This document shows positions 35,636 to 44,193 of a stretch of DNA of 64,000 nt, in pieces. Below the pieces are notes generated by a model. That model was not told the origin of the DNA and searched no databases. It saw nothing but the letters and a program-made list of their open reading frames with translations. Where the stretch lies: the NCBI RefSeq assembly GCF_013778455.1, contig NZ_JACEHE010000007.1:265012-329011 (forward strand), in the 5' to 3' direction. Numbering within the stretch: the first letter of the stretch is position 1; each line of letters starts with the position of its first letter. The translations under genes and the position numbers were made by a program. The stretch comes from Streptomyces himalayensis subsp. himalayensis (GTDB taxonomy: Bacteria; Actinomycetota; Actinomycetes; Streptomycetales; Streptomycetaceae).

Positions 35636-36581
35636 GCGACAACGCGAACCGTCCCGCCGTATCCGTCCACCAGTGGGTCAGCTCCAGCCGTGCGGCGGCC
35701 AGTTCCGCACGGACGCCGTCCTTGCGGAACTTCGCCGAGATCTCCGTGCGCAGCTCCTCGTCCTGCTCGAAGTCGACCGCCAGATCCAGCGCGGGGACCT
35801 TCACGGAGAGCGGTTGCAGAGCGCGCAGGCGCATCTCGATCCACTCCTTGTCGCGGTCCCACAGGGCGACGTGAGCGAAGGCGGCCGGGTCGAAGTCGGC
35901 GCCCAGTTCCCGGTTGACGACGGCCAGGACGTTCTTGTTGAACGCCGCCGTCACCCCGGCCGCGTCGTCGTACGCAGCCACGAGAACGGACTCGTCCTTG
36001 ACCAGGTCCGTGCCCAGCAGCAGTGCGTCGCCGGGCGCCAGCAGCGAGCGTACGGAGGCGAGGAACTCGGCGCGTTCGGCGGGCAGCAGATTGCCGATGG
36101 TGCCGCCGAGGAACGCGACGAGCCGCGGTCCGGGCGTGTCCGGCAGCGTGAGGCCGCGCGTGAAGTCGGCGATCATGGCATGGACGTTCAGCTCCGGCCG
36201 CTCGGCGAGGAGCGCCTGCCCGGCCTGCTTGAGAGCGCTCTCGCTGACGTCCACCGGTACGTACGTGTGCAGGTCCGGGAGCTCGTCGAGCAGATGGCGC
36301 GTCTTGTCGGACGAGCCGGAGCCGAGCTCGACGAGTGTGCGGGCCGCGGTGGCCTCGGCGATCTCCGCGGACCGGGTGAGCAGGATCTCGCGCTCGGCGC
36401 GCGTCGGGTAGTACTCCGGGAGCTCGGTGATCTCCTCGAACAGTTCGCTGCCGCGCGCGTCGTAGAACCACTTGGGCGGCAGCGTCTTCGGGGTGCGGGT
36501 GAGGCCGTACAGGACGTCGGCGCGCAGGGCCGCGTCCGTGGCGTCCTCGGGCAGGGTGCGGGTGAGTTGGAACGGGCTCAC
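35619..36581 (-). CDS. egtD: L-histidine N-alpha-methyltransferase EgtD
   Basis: A 320-residue methyltransferase that converts histidine to hercynine with three SAM molecules, the first step of ergothioneine synthesis. Visible features are PPKWFYDARGSELFEEITEL (residues 35-55), LVELGSGSSDKTRHLL (SAM loop), VAFLGGTIGNLLP and a YDDAAGVTAAFN helix. It is the last gene of egtABCD. The GTG at 36581 overlaps the egtC stop by four bases. Family length is normal; the last few residues come from a tandem repeat. Confidence 0.95.
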   Translation of the reverse strand: MSPFQLTRTLPEDATDAALRADVLYGLTRTPKTLPPKWFYDARGSELFEEITELPEYYPTRAEREILLTRSAEIAEATAARTLVELGSGSSDKTRHLLDELPDLHTYVPVDVSESALKQAGQALLAERPELNVHAMIADFTRGLTLPDTPGPRLVAFLGGTIGNLLPAERAEFLASVRSLLAPGDALLLGTDLVKDESVLVAAYDDAAGVTAAFNKNVLAVVNRELGADFDPAAFAHVALWDRDKEWIEMRLRALQPLSVKVPALDLAVDFEQDEELRTEISAKFRKDGVRAELAAARLELTHWWTDTAGRFALSLSMAR

Positions 36582-37411
36582 GCGGTCGGCTCCTCGGTCT
36601 TCGGGGGTTCGTGAAGATCGGTCCCTGGGGGTACTTGGTGATGCTCTTGCGGGTACTCCGGCTCCTGCGGCTCCTTCAGCGGCGTCAGCAGGACGTCGGT
36701 GCGGCTCGCGACGAGCAGCGTCCGGTCGGGCACCTCGCGCCAGTACGGGTCGTCGTCGTACGGCTCGGAGGCCACGAGGGTGCGCCCGCCCGCGGCGAGA
36801 TACCAGAGCGTGTCGCCCCAGGCGGTCGCGGCGATCGCCTCGCCGTTGGTCAGCAGGAGGTTGAGGCGCGAGCCGGGCGCGGCGGCCGCCACCTCGAGGA
36901 CCGTCTCGGCCAGCGCCTGGCCCGCCTCGTCACCGTTCCGCAGCCGGTGCAGGACCAGTGCCCACACCAGCGCGGAGTCGTTGCGGGCCTCCAGCGCGAG
37001 CAGTTCGGCGGGCGGCAGTTCCCCGGCGAGTACGGCGAGGGAGCGCGGCCAGCCGGTCACCGCGCCGTTGTGGCTGAACAGCCACGGGCCCGCGGCGAAC
37101 GGCGCTGCCGCGGCCTCCGCGTCGGCGCTCGCCACGGTCGCGTCCCGTACCGCCGCGAGCAGCGCCCCCGTGCGTACGACCCGCGCGAGGTCCGCGAACG
37201 ACAGGTCGGCCCAGACCGGCCCGGCCCGGCGGTACCGGGCGGGCACCGGATCGTCCTCCGCGTACCAGCCGATCCCGAACCCGTCGGCGTTCACGGTGCC
37301 GTACCGCTGCCGGCGTGGCGCCCACGACTGGCGGTACAGCCCGTGCGGCGGCGCCACAACGAGGTCGCCGAACGGCACGGGCGGCCCCAGGTAGGCCAGA
37401 TGCCGGCACAT
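36578..37411 (-). CDS. egtC: gamma-glutamyl hercynylcysteine sulfoxide hydrolase EgtC
   Basis: A 277-residue class II glutamine amidotransferase. After Met removal Cys2 is the N-terminal nucleophile (MCRHLAYLGPPV). Other conserved parts are NADGFGIGWY, SFADLARVVRTGALLAAVRDAT and WLFSHNGAVTGW. It removes glutamate from the EgtB product. The C-terminus (residues about 245-277) is a Pro/Glu/His-rich tail, longer than needed. Its start overlaps the egtB stop and its stop overlaps the egtD start. Confidence 0.94.
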   Translation of the reverse strand: MCRHLAYLGPPVPFGDLVVAPPHGLYRQSWAPRRQRYGTVNADGFGIGWYAEDDPVPARYRRAGPVWADLSFADLARVVRTGALLAAVRDATVASADAEAAAAPFAAGPWLFSHNGAVTGWPRSLAVLAGELPPAELLALEARNDSALVWALVLHRLRNGDEAGQALAETVLEVAAAAPGSRLNLLLTNGEAIAATAWGDTLWYLAAGGRTLVASEPYDDDPYWREVPDRTLLVASRTDVLLTPLKEPQEPEYPQEHHQVPPGTDLHEPPKTEEPTA

Positions 37412-38874
37412 CAGGCACCTCCCGACGGGCCGTTCGCGGCGCCTTCCGCGCGGCCGTCCACCCGGCCGTCCACCCGGCCGTCCACCCGGCCGTCCACCCG
37501 GTCGTCCACCCGGCCGCCCACCAGGTCGTCCGCGACCCCGTCCGCGGGCGTGACGTCCCGGGCGGTGCGGAAGCCCGAGAAGATCTGCCGCCGGATTGGA
37601 TAGTCCCAGTTGCGGAACGTGCCGCGGCAGGCCACCGCGTCGACGGCGAACGAACCGCCGCGCAGCACCTTGTACTCGGACCCGAAGAACACCTCCGAGT
37701 ACTCCCGGTACGGGAACACCGCGAACCCCGGATAGGGCAGGAAGTCGCTCGCTGTCCACTCCCACACATCGCCGATCAACTGCCGTACGCCGAGCGGGGA
37801 CTCACCGAGCGCGTAGCTGCCCGCGGGGGCAGGACGCAGATGGCGCTGGCCCAGGTTGGCGCGGTCCGGCGTCGGATCGGCGTCGCCCCACGGGTAGCGC
37901 ATGGAACGTCCGGACACGGGGTCGTGACGGGCGGCCTTCTCCCACTCGGCCTCGGTGGGCAGCCGCCGCCCCGACCATCGCGCGTACGCGTCGGCCTCGT
38001 ACCAGCCGACGTGCAGCACGGGCTCGTCCGGATGTACGGCCTCCGTCACCCCGAAGCGCCGCCGCAGCCACTGCCCGCCCTCGCGCCGCCAGAACAGGGG
38101 AGCGTTGATCCCGTGAGTGCGGATGTGCGCCCATCCCTCGGGCGTCCACCAGCGGGGGTCGTCGTAGCCGCCGTCCTCGATGAAGGCCTGGTACGCGGCG
38201 TTCGTCACGGGAGTCGTGTCGATGAAGAACGGCGGGACGAGCCGGACATGACCGGGACGCTCGTTGTCCAGCGCCCACGGCTCGGTAGAGGTGCCCATGG
38301 TGAACGGGCCACCGGGGACGAGGACTTCAGCCGGACCGGTGTACGGCGATGACAGGGGCTCCGGGTCGGGCGCCGACAGCACGGCTGGCCCCTTGCGCAG
38401 CTGATGCGTGATCAGCATCGTCTCGTCGTGCTGCTGCTCGTGCTGCGCGATCATCCCGAACGCGAAGCCCGCATCGGTCAGTGCGGAACCCTCGAAGGGC
38501 GTGCGCTCGAGGACGTCCAGCGCCCGGCCGCGCACATCCGCCGCATAGCGACGGGCCTCGGCGGGCGGCAGCAGCGGCAGCGAGGGCCGCTCCGCGCGCG
38601 AGTGCTCGAACGCGTCGTACAGCGGGTCGATCTCGGGCCGCATCGCCTCCTGCCCGGCGACGGCCCGCAGCAGCCACTGCTCCTCCTGGTTGCCGATATG
38701 GGCGAGATCCCACACCAGCGGGGACATCAGCGGTGAGTGCTGCGCGGTCAGATCGGGGTCCTCGACGCACCCGGTGAGCAGCGTGGTGCGCTCGCGTGCG
38801 GTGAGCAGCGCGGAGACGGCGCGCTTCCGCAGCGCCTCGGGATCCTGGTCGTGGGTTGCGACGGTCTCGGTCAT
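37411..38874 (-). CDS. egtB: hercynine oxygenase EgtB
   Basis: A 487-residue iron enzyme that joins hercynine to gamma-glutamylcysteine with oxygen to give the sulfoxide. The DinB-like N-terminal domain has the iron ligands His59 (WDLAHIGNQEEQW) and His145/His149 with Glu151 in QHEQQHDE. The FGE-sulfatase domain follows (from about 190), with GGPFTMGTSTEP, RRLPTEAEWEKAAR and VWEWTASDFLPYPGF. The final 40 residues are Val/Asp/Gly/Arg repeats coded by a 12-bp tandem repeat, outside the known domains. Both ends overlap neighbours (ATGA). Confidence 0.95.
   Translation of the reverse strand: MTETVATHDQDPEALRKRAVSALLTARERTTLLTGCVEDPDLTAQHSPLMSPLVWDLAHIGNQEEQWLLRAVAGQEAMRPEIDPLYDAFEHSRAERPSLPLLPPAEARRYAADVRGRALDVLERTPFEGSALTDAGFAFGMIAQHEQQHDETMLITHQLRKGPAVLSAPDPEPLSSPYTGPAEVLVPGGPFTMGTSTEPWALDNERPGHVRLVPPFFIDTTPVTNAAYQAFIEDGGYDDPRWWTPEGWAHIRTHGINAPLFWRREGGQWLRRRFGVTEAVHPDEPVLHVGWYEADAYARWSGRRLPTEAEWEKAARHDPVSGRSMRYPWGDADPTPDRANLGQRHLRPAPAGSYALGESPLGVRQLIGDVWEWTASDFLPYPGFAVFPYREYSEVFFGSEYKVLRGGSFAVDAVACRGTFRNWDYPIRRQIFSGFRTARDVTPADGVADDLVGGRVDDRVDGRVDGRVDGRVDGRAEGAANGPSGGA
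37456..37515. repeat. 12-bp tandem repeat in the egtB tail
   Basis: Five copies of GTCCACCCGGCC, the last with one change, and further degraded copies on each side. On the minus strand the unit reads as the four-residue repeat Gly-Arg-Val-Asp. The period is four codons. Confidence 0.9.
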
Positions 38875-40202
38875 GGGCGGGCGTCCTTCCCGTGCACGTG
38901 ACAGCGGTCGAGCAGGTCGGGCAGGTCGGGCAGGTCGAGCAGATCGTCGGCGGGGCAGCGGCCCCGGGCGACGTAGCGGTCGGTGAAGGCGGCCACGGCG
39001 TCCCGTACGGCCTCGTCGGCACCGAGGCGGGGCAGCGCCTCCTGGGCGGCGGCGAAGCAGGTGACGGCGGCCTCGTGCAGCTCTGGGTCGTGGAGGGCCT
39101 GCCGCGCGGCGCTCAGCCACAGCTCGTTGCGCGGCGCGGGCCCTGGGCCCGCCCGTTCGGCCAGTGGTTTGACGGTGCGGTACGCGGTCTCGGCCGCCTC
39201 GGGATCGTCGAACAGCGCGGTCGTCACGGCGAGCGGAACGATCCAGCCGTCGTCGCCGGGCTGGGCGTCGATCATGCGCAGTTCCAGATGACCGCGCGGC
39301 CGTACCGGCGGGAACAGCGTCGTCAGGTGGTAGTCGACGTCCTCGCGGGTCGGCGGGCGCGGCTTGCCCGAGCGCGTCCACGCCCGCAGGCTCAGGCCCT
39401 TCGGCACGGTCCACGGCCCGTCGTCCGCCCGAATGCACATCACGGGCGCGTCCAGCACATGTCTGGTCCACGCGGTCCGCGGATCCCCGTCCAGCGGCGG
39501 GGCCGCCGACCGCCCGGGTTCGATGTCGGCCCACAGTACCTGCCGGGTCGACCGCCACCCGGTCAGACGTCCCTCGCTCAGCGGCGAGTTGGCGAACGCG
39601 GCTACCAGCACGGGCCCCAGCAGATGCGCCAGCCGCCAGCGTCGGCCGTGGCCGAGCGGGCCCGGCTCCTCGTACCCGGCGTCCAGGCAGACCTGCACGG
39701 ATGCCGAGGAGCACATCATGTGGCGGCCCGCAGTCCCCGCACGGTCGAGATACTTCTCCATCGCGTCGTAGCGGGGCTCGTGCAGCAGCCGGGACGGCGG
39801 GCACCACGGGTCGGTGCCGAGCCCGGTGAGGGCCAGACCGAGGGGGCCGAGTGCCGTCCGCACCGCCGACAGATCGGCCGACACGGCGGTGACGCACTCC
39901 ATCAGGGACGCGGCGGGCAGCGAGCTGAGCTCCAGCTGACCGCCGGGTTCGACCGTGAGTGGGGAGTGCAGGGGCAGGGCCCGCAGTACGGCGTAGGCCG
40001 CTTCGAGGCGGGCGGGTGATACAGGCTGCCGTGGCGTGTAGCCACCGGCATTGTCGAAGCCATGGACGTCGTGGACGAGCCACTCCAGTTCGACACCGAT
40101 GGAACGAGGCGGGCCGGTCTTGAAACAGATGCCGTGGACCAGCGCCTCCACCTCGGCCTCGGTGACCATCGGGGCGACCCCCGTACAGTCTCCCTCGGAC
40201 AT
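38871..40202 (-). CDS. egtA: ergothioneine glutamate-cysteine ligase EgtA
   Basis: A 443-residue ATP-dependent ligase that makes gamma-glutamylcysteine for EgtB. Family motifs: IGVELEWLVHD (metal-binding glutamates), VEPGGQLELSSLP, MMCSSASVQVCLDAGYEE, and RPRGHLELRMIDAQPGDDGW. The ATG at 40202 follows AGGAGG at a clear ribosome-site distance. It is the first gene of the operon egtA-egtB-egtC-egtD; all four overlap by 4 nt. A short Leu-Pro-Asp repeat near the C-terminus (LDLPDLPDLLD) is coded by 9-bp repeats. Confidence 0.95.
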   Translation of the reverse strand: MSEGDCTGVAPMVTEAEVEALVHGICFKTGPPRSIGVELEWLVHDVHGFDNAGGYTPRQPVSPARLEAAYAVLRALPLHSPLTVEPGGQLELSSLPAASLMECVTAVSADLSAVRTALGPLGLALTGLGTDPWCPPSRLLHEPRYDAMEKYLDRAGTAGRHMMCSSASVQVCLDAGYEEPGPLGHGRRWRLAHLLGPVLVAAFANSPLSEGRLTGWRSTRQVLWADIEPGRSAAPPLDGDPRTAWTRHVLDAPVMCIRADDGPWTVPKGLSLRAWTRSGKPRPPTREDVDYHLTTLFPPVRPRGHLELRMIDAQPGDDGWIVPLAVTTALFDDPEAAETAYRTVKPLAERAGPGPAPRNELWLSAARQALHDPELHEAAVTCFAAAQEALPRLGADEAVRDAVAAFTDRYVARGRCPADDLLDLPDLPDLLDRCHVHGKDARP

Positions 40203-40435
40203 GCCGGGATCCTCCTGATCTTCAGGTCGGCCTGGTTCCCCGGTCGGGAACCATGCAGCCGCTCCGGCCATGGGTGGGCCGGAACGGCAGCGCTCGTCCT
40301 ACCCAAATCCCCCTGAGCGGATCGCACAAGAGTGCCCCCAGAGTCGGATTGGTACGGAGAAAGTCTGTTGCGCGAGGGGTCATGAGGCGCTCACGATGCG
40401 TTCATGAAGAAGTCGGGGGACACGGGGGACCGGGC

Positions 40436-41296
40436 GTGAGTGCCCGGCTGCGCGGAATCGCACAGCACACCGAGGAGATCGTCGCGGCCGGTTCGTACAT
40501 CGGACCGGCGGGCCGCGAGGTGTCGATCGCCGCAGCGGTGGCGGCCGCCCGGGACGGCACACGGATATACGGGCCGGGTCCGGTACCGATGGACCCTGCC
40601 GTTGTGACGGTCACCGCTCCCACCACGGTAATCGAGGTCACAGGGGAGAGCAGCCTGGAGGCGGCGCGACGGCTCACGACCTGCGGAGACGGGCCGGTCG
40701 CCGTGCTGAACTTCGCCTCCGCCCGCAATCCCGGCGGCGGCTATCTCAACGGCGCGCAGGCCCAGGAGGAGGCGCTGTGCAGGGCGTCTGCGCTGCACGC
40801 GTGTCTGCTGCGGGCCCGGGCGTTCTACGACCACCACCGCGCCGACCGCGACCCCTTCTACAGCGACCGTGTCGTCCACTCGCCGGGCGTCCCCGTCTTC
40901 CGCGACGACCGCGGGCAGCTGCTGGACGCGGCATACCGCGTGGGCTTTCTGACATCGCCCGCGCCGAACGCCGGGGTCGTTCTGCGGCGGGCCCCGGAGC
41001 GGGCCGCCGAGATACCGCGCGCTCTGGCCGGACGCGCGGAAAGGGTGCTCGAGACCGCCGTGGCGTGCGGCTACCGGCGGCTGGTGCTCGGCGCTTGGGG
41101 GTGCGGCGTGTTCCGGAACGACCCGGTACAGGTGGCCGGGGCGTTCCGTGCGCTCCTGGACGGGGGAGAAGGCGGCCGGTTCGCGGGGTACTTCGAGCAC
41201 GTCGTGTTCGCCGTACTGGACCGCACACGGGGCACGGCCACCCGTGCCGCCTTCGAGCGGGCCTTCTCGTGCGGCGGGCCGGTGCGGCGGCCGTAA
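40436..41296 (+). CDS. TIGR02452-family microbial PARG-like protein
   Basis: A 286-residue macrodomain-related protein. The bacterial-type poly(ADP-ribose) glycohydrolase signature is complete: VLNFASARNPGGG, then QAQEEALCRAS (GGG-x7-QEE). FLTSPAPNAGVV and LVLGAWGCGVFRNDPVQVA fit the TIGR02452 family. It would remove ADP-ribose chains. The GTG at 40436 (VSARLRGIAQHTEEIV) is chosen over ATG 40382 because family members begin here and GGGGGA precedes it. No ADP-ribosyltransferase is visible in the window. It is divergent from egtA. Confidence 0.88.
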   Translation: MSARLRGIAQHTEEIVAAGSYIGPAGREVSIAAAVAAARDGTRIYGPGPVPMDPAVVTVTAPTTVIEVTGESSLEAARRLTTCGDGPVAVLNFASARNPGGGYLNGAQAQEEALCRASALHACLLRARAFYDHHRADRDPFYSDRVVHSPGVPVFRDDRGQLLDAAYRVGFLTSPAPNAGVVLRRAPERAAEIPRALAGRAERVLETAVACGYRRLVLGAWGCGVFRNDPVQVAGAFRALLDGGEGGRFAGYFEHVVFAVLDRTRGTATRAAFERAFSCGGPVRRP

Positions 41297-41309
41297 CGCG
41301 TCCGCAGCG

Positions 41310-41419
41310 CCCGTCGTACGGAGGGAGCTCGCCCGAGGGACCCGGTCGTACGGAGAGGCCTCGCCCGTGGGGAGCCGGTCGTACGGAGAGGCCTCGCCCG
41401 TGGGGAGCCGGTCGTACGG
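41310..41419. repeat. 33-bp tandem repeat between the PARG-like and PemK-like genes
   Basis: Two perfect copies of a 33-bp unit (41343-41375 and 41376-41408, beginning CGGTCGTACGGAGAGGCCTC), preceded by one diverged copy from 41310 and followed by an 11-bp partial copy. It fills the gap between two convergent genes. Confidence 0.92.
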
Positions 41420-41425
41420 AAGAGG

Positions 41426-41893
41426 TCAGCGCCAGCCGTAACGCTCCCGCAGCCGGTGCACCACCAGATTGAAACGCATCCGGTCCAGCGCGCAGGCCTC
41501 GCGCCGCATCCCGTGCTCGTGCACCCGCAGCACCCGGTCGATGTTCACCCACGAGTCGCGGCCCTCGCGGTCCCACGGCCCCCTGCCGATCGGCACCCAC
41601 TCCCGGTCGTGGTCGTGGCGCTTGCTCGACAGTTGTACGGCGAGCAGCGTGCCGGCCGCCTCACGGGCTACGACCAGGACGGGGCGGTCCTTGCCGCGTC
41701 CGTCGTTCTCCTCGAACGGCACCCAGGTCCACACGATCTCACCGGGATCCGGGTCGCCGTCGTGGGCGGGCGAGTACTCGGTGCGCACCCGGCCCACCCG
41801 GCGCGGCTCGGCCTCGGTCGTCGCGGTCGGGCCGGTGCGGCCCGGGGTGTCGTCGATGCGCGGGTCTGCGGTGGAGTCAGTCACGCGGGTCAC
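41426..41893 (-). CDS. PemK/MazF-family protein
   Basis: A 155-residue protein with a PemK-like core: PGEIVWTWVPFEENDGRGKD, RPVLVVAREAAGTLLAVQLS and DSWVNIDRVLRVHEHGMRRE. This is the strand and loop pattern of MazF-type ribonucleases, although these chromosomal Streptomyces versions have a long N-terminal extension (residues 1-50) and no recognisable antitoxin gene beside them. Activity as a toxin is therefore doubtful. The GTG at 41893 follows AGG; a GTG at 41884 is also possible. Confidence 0.75.
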   Translation of the reverse strand: MTRVTDSTADPRIDDTPGRTGPTATTEAEPRRVGRVRTEYSPAHDGDPDPGEIVWTWVPFEENDGRGKDRPVLVVAREAAGTLLAVQLSSKRHDHDREWVPIGRGPWDREGRDSWVNIDRVLRVHEHGMRREACALDRMRFNLVVHRLRERYGWR

Positions 41894-41940
41894 GTTAGAA
41901 CCTGACCCGTTGGGCACGAAGACCGGGTCCTCGGGGCCGC

Positions 41941-42021
41941 GGTGCGCGAGGTCCGTGGTGCGGGAGGTCCCGGTGCGGGAGGTCCGCGGTGCGGGAGGTC
42001 CGCGGTGCGCGAGGTCCGCGG
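41941..42021 (+). repeat. degenerate 16-bp tandem repeat
   Basis: About five imperfect copies of GCGGGAGGTCCGCGGT, in the gap between the divergent PemK-like and LacI genes. Confidence 0.8.
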
Positions 42022-42290
42022 TGTACGACGACAGGGTCGGCGCACTCGTCGTACGCCGGCCCCGCTGCCTGATGTCAACTCCTCATCTGTCCGCGGGCCT
42101 TACTTCCCCTCGGACGGGGTGACACTTCCGGTATCCGCCTGCGGGAATGTTTCTCCGGGGCCTTGCCCGCGTGATGCTGCCGCTGCCGCGCCGGTCCAGC
42201 ATCGGATCCGGAGCCCGGCTCGGCATCGGATCCGGAATCGGGCTCGGCGTCGGCGGCGCAAGCCCGGCTTGGGGCTTGGCGCGTAAGGCC

Positions 42291-42400
42291 GCCCGTGGCA
42301 TGGGGCTCAAGTCCGCCCGTGGCATGGGGCTCAAGTCCGCCCGTGGCATGGGGCTCGAGTCCGCCTTCGGTATGGGGCTCAAGTCCGGCTTCGGGCATGG
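42291..42400 (+). repeat. 24-bp tandem repeat just upstream of the LacI gene
   Basis: Four copies of GCCCGTGGCATGGGGCTCAA(GTCC), the last two with changes, and a partial fifth. It ends 17 nt before the LacI start codon, so it would lie in the 5' leader or promoter. Confidence 0.92.
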
Positions 42401-42416
42401 AAAGATGCCTCGCGTC

Positions 42417-43760
42417 ATGGTGCAGATACCTGAGCAGTCCGTACCACAGCAGCCATTCGGCGCTACGCCGGATGACGACGTGGAATCGCCCGATTCCGCA
42501 CCGAGCCCGGCCCGGCACCACGCCGTGCAGGCTCCCCCCTCGTCACGCCCCCAGGCCGAGTCGCGCCACGCCGGGGGGCCGCCCACGCCACCCCCGACCA
42601 TGCGGCCGCCCGCGCCGCCTCCGTCCGCGCCCGGCTCCGCACATGCCCAGCCAGCCGCCCCGCGCAGCGCCCACGGCTCCGGAACCGCCCAGCGGTCGGC
42701 CCCACGTGTCACGGACGGCCCGGGCACCGCGCAGCGGTCCGCTCCCCGTCGGGTCGTGCAGCGGGCCGTCCCGACGAGTGCCGATGTGGCGCGGCTTGCC
42801 GGGGTCTCACGGGCCACCGTGTCGTACGTACTGAACAACACCAGCTCCGTGCGGATCAGTGAGCCCACCCGGCGACGGGTCCACGAGGCGGCCAGGGAGC
42901 TCGGCTACGTGCCGCATGCGGCGGCCCGCAGTCTGCGGGCCGGGCACACCCGCATGGTGCTGTTGCCGGCCCCGGAGGTGGCCGTCGGCCCTCTGTACAG
43001 CGGGCTCTTCCACGAACTCCACTGGGCGCTGAGCCGTCTCGACTACACCGTCGTGCAGTTCGGCAGCGCCGGGCAGAGCGGCGACCAGGCCGCCCGGGCC
43101 TGGGCGGAGCTGCGGCCGGCCGCCGTGCTGATGTTCAGCACGTTCAGCGCGCGCCTCGGGCCCCTGGGCGTCGACGTCCTGAAGCGCTCCGGCGTGCGGG
43201 CCGTCATCACTCTGGCCCAGGAGCCCACCGAGGGTGCCCACGCGGTCCTCATGGACCAGCGCACGGTCGGCCGCTGTGCGGGCGAGCACCTCCTGGCACG
43301 CGGCCGGCGCCGCATCGGGGTCGTCGTTCCTGAGGAGCCGGGCCTGGAGGCCTATTCGCTGCCCCGTCTGGAAGGCGTACGCCGTGCCGCACAGGGCACG
43401 GGCGCGGAGATCACCGAGTTGCCCCTCGCCTACGACGAGGCGTCGGCCGCCCGGCTCGCAGGGCGTTGGCGGCGCCTCGCCCTCGATGGCGTGTTCGCGT
43501 ACAACGACGAGTACGCAATGCTGCTGATGCGTGCCCTGCAGGACGAGGGGATCGGCGTGCCCGACGACACGGCAGTGATGGGTGCCGACGACCTCATGCT
43601 CGGCAGGCTGCTGCGTCCCCGGCTGAGCACCGTACGGATCGAGCTGCCCTCCGGAAGGGAGCTGGCGGAGATCGTCGACCGCGCCGTCCGCGACCCCGGC
43701 GCGCCGCCCGAGGTCCACAAGGTGCTCGACGTGACCGCGGTGCACCGCGAGTCGGCGTGA
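42417..43760 (+). CDS. LacI-family transcriptional regulator
   Basis: A 447-residue regulator. Residues 1-115 are an unusual Pro/Ala/Ser/His-rich extension starting MVQIPEQSVPQQPFG. The LacI helix-turn-helix follows: PTSADVARLAGVSRATVSYV and RRVHEAARELGYVPHAAARS. The periplasmic-binding-like effector domain continues to the end. The N-terminal extension is longer than in the homologs I recall. The 3' end is part of a tandem repeat (43731 onward). The ligand is unknown; possible targets are itself and the aldehyde dehydrogenase downstream. Confidence 0.88.
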   Translation: MVQIPEQSVPQQPFGATPDDDVESPDSAPSPARHHAVQAPPSSRPQAESRHAGGPPTPPPTMRPPAPPPSAPGSAHAQPAAPRSAHGSGTAQRSAPRVTDGPGTAQRSAPRRVVQRAVPTSADVARLAGVSRATVSYVLNNTSSVRISEPTRRRVHEAARELGYVPHAAARSLRAGHTRMVLLPAPEVAVGPLYSGLFHELHWALSRLDYTVVQFGSAGQSGDQAARAWAELRPAAVLMFSTFSARLGPLGVDVLKRSGVRAVITLAQEPTEGAHAVLMDQRTVGRCAGEHLLARGRRRIGVVVPEEPGLEAYSLPRLEGVRRAAQGTGAEITELPLAYDEASAARLAGRWRRLALDGVFAYNDEYAMLLMRALQDEGIGVPDDTAVMGADDLMLGRLLRPRLSTVRIELPSGRELAEIVDRAVRDPGAPPEVHKVLDVTAVHRESA

Positions 43761-43862
43761 CCGCCGTGCACATAGAGTCGGCGTGAACCGCCGCGCAGCG
43801 CGAGTCGGCGTGACCGCCGTGCACATAGAGTCGGCATGAACCGCCGCGCAGCGCGACTCGAC
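43731..43862 (+). repeat. 26/53-bp tandem repeat at the 3' end of the LacI gene
   Basis: A basic unit of 26-27 bp (GTGACCGCCGTGCACATAGA followed by GTCGGC) is repeated five times with a higher-order 53-bp period (43757-43809 and 43810-43862). The last nine codons of the LacI gene are the first unit; the rest is downstream. Confidence 0.9.
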
Positions 43863-44193
43863 GTGAGCGTGCACCCAGGTGCCACGACGCGGCCGGAGGC
43901 CGTGGTGCGCGGCACGTACGTGCATCATCGTCCGGTTCGCCGGAACTCCTCGACTGTTACCGCGAATTACGCCGGCGGAGAGTGTGGCAGGCGACACGCT
44001 TTTCGAACGGGATGACTAACATGTTGCATGCTCAACCAGGGGGGATGCCTGAGAGCACCGCGTATGTTTCGCGCGCCCGCGGCGTATCGCGGCATCCCGC
44101 CTCGCAACCGCCGAACCGGCCCCGAGCCACACGGGACTTCCGATGTGCGAACGGGCTTCCCCTCGACGACCTGTGACCGATCGGAGAGCCGTC
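43863..44193. other. promoter region of the aldehyde dehydrogenase
   Basis: About 330 nt without a supported gene. It holds a small inverted repeat GTTC-GCCG-GAAC at 43935-43946, which might be a LacI-type operator, and GGAGAG at 44182 as ribosome site for the next gene. Confidence 0.4.

Larger units (their letters stand above)
41894..42416. other. repeat-rich intergenic region upstream of the LacI regulator
   Basis: These 523 nt carry a degenerate tandem repeat of about 16 bp (41941-42021, GCGGGAGGTCCGCGGT-like) and a 24-bp repeat (42291-42400). A frame stays open through the second repeat into the LacI gene, but the homologous protein begins at 42417. Confidence 0.65.

Noticed and set aside
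37411..40083. An 890-codon open frame covering egtB and most of egtA
   Set aside because: Only the egtB part has family similarity. The rest is the high-GC shadow of egtA in another frame.
41426..41893. A complete toxin-antitoxin system
   Set aside because: Only the PemK-like protein is present. No short antitoxin gene precedes or follows it on the same strand.
41310..42400. Possible CRISPR array from several regular repeats
   Set aside because: Units are directly adjacent tandem repeats without unique spacers, and there are no cas genes.
43935..43946. GTTC-GCCG-GAAC inverted repeat as LacI operator
   Set aside because: Only 4-bp arms; such repeats are expected by chance in GC-rich DNA, so it is mentioned only in the region entry.
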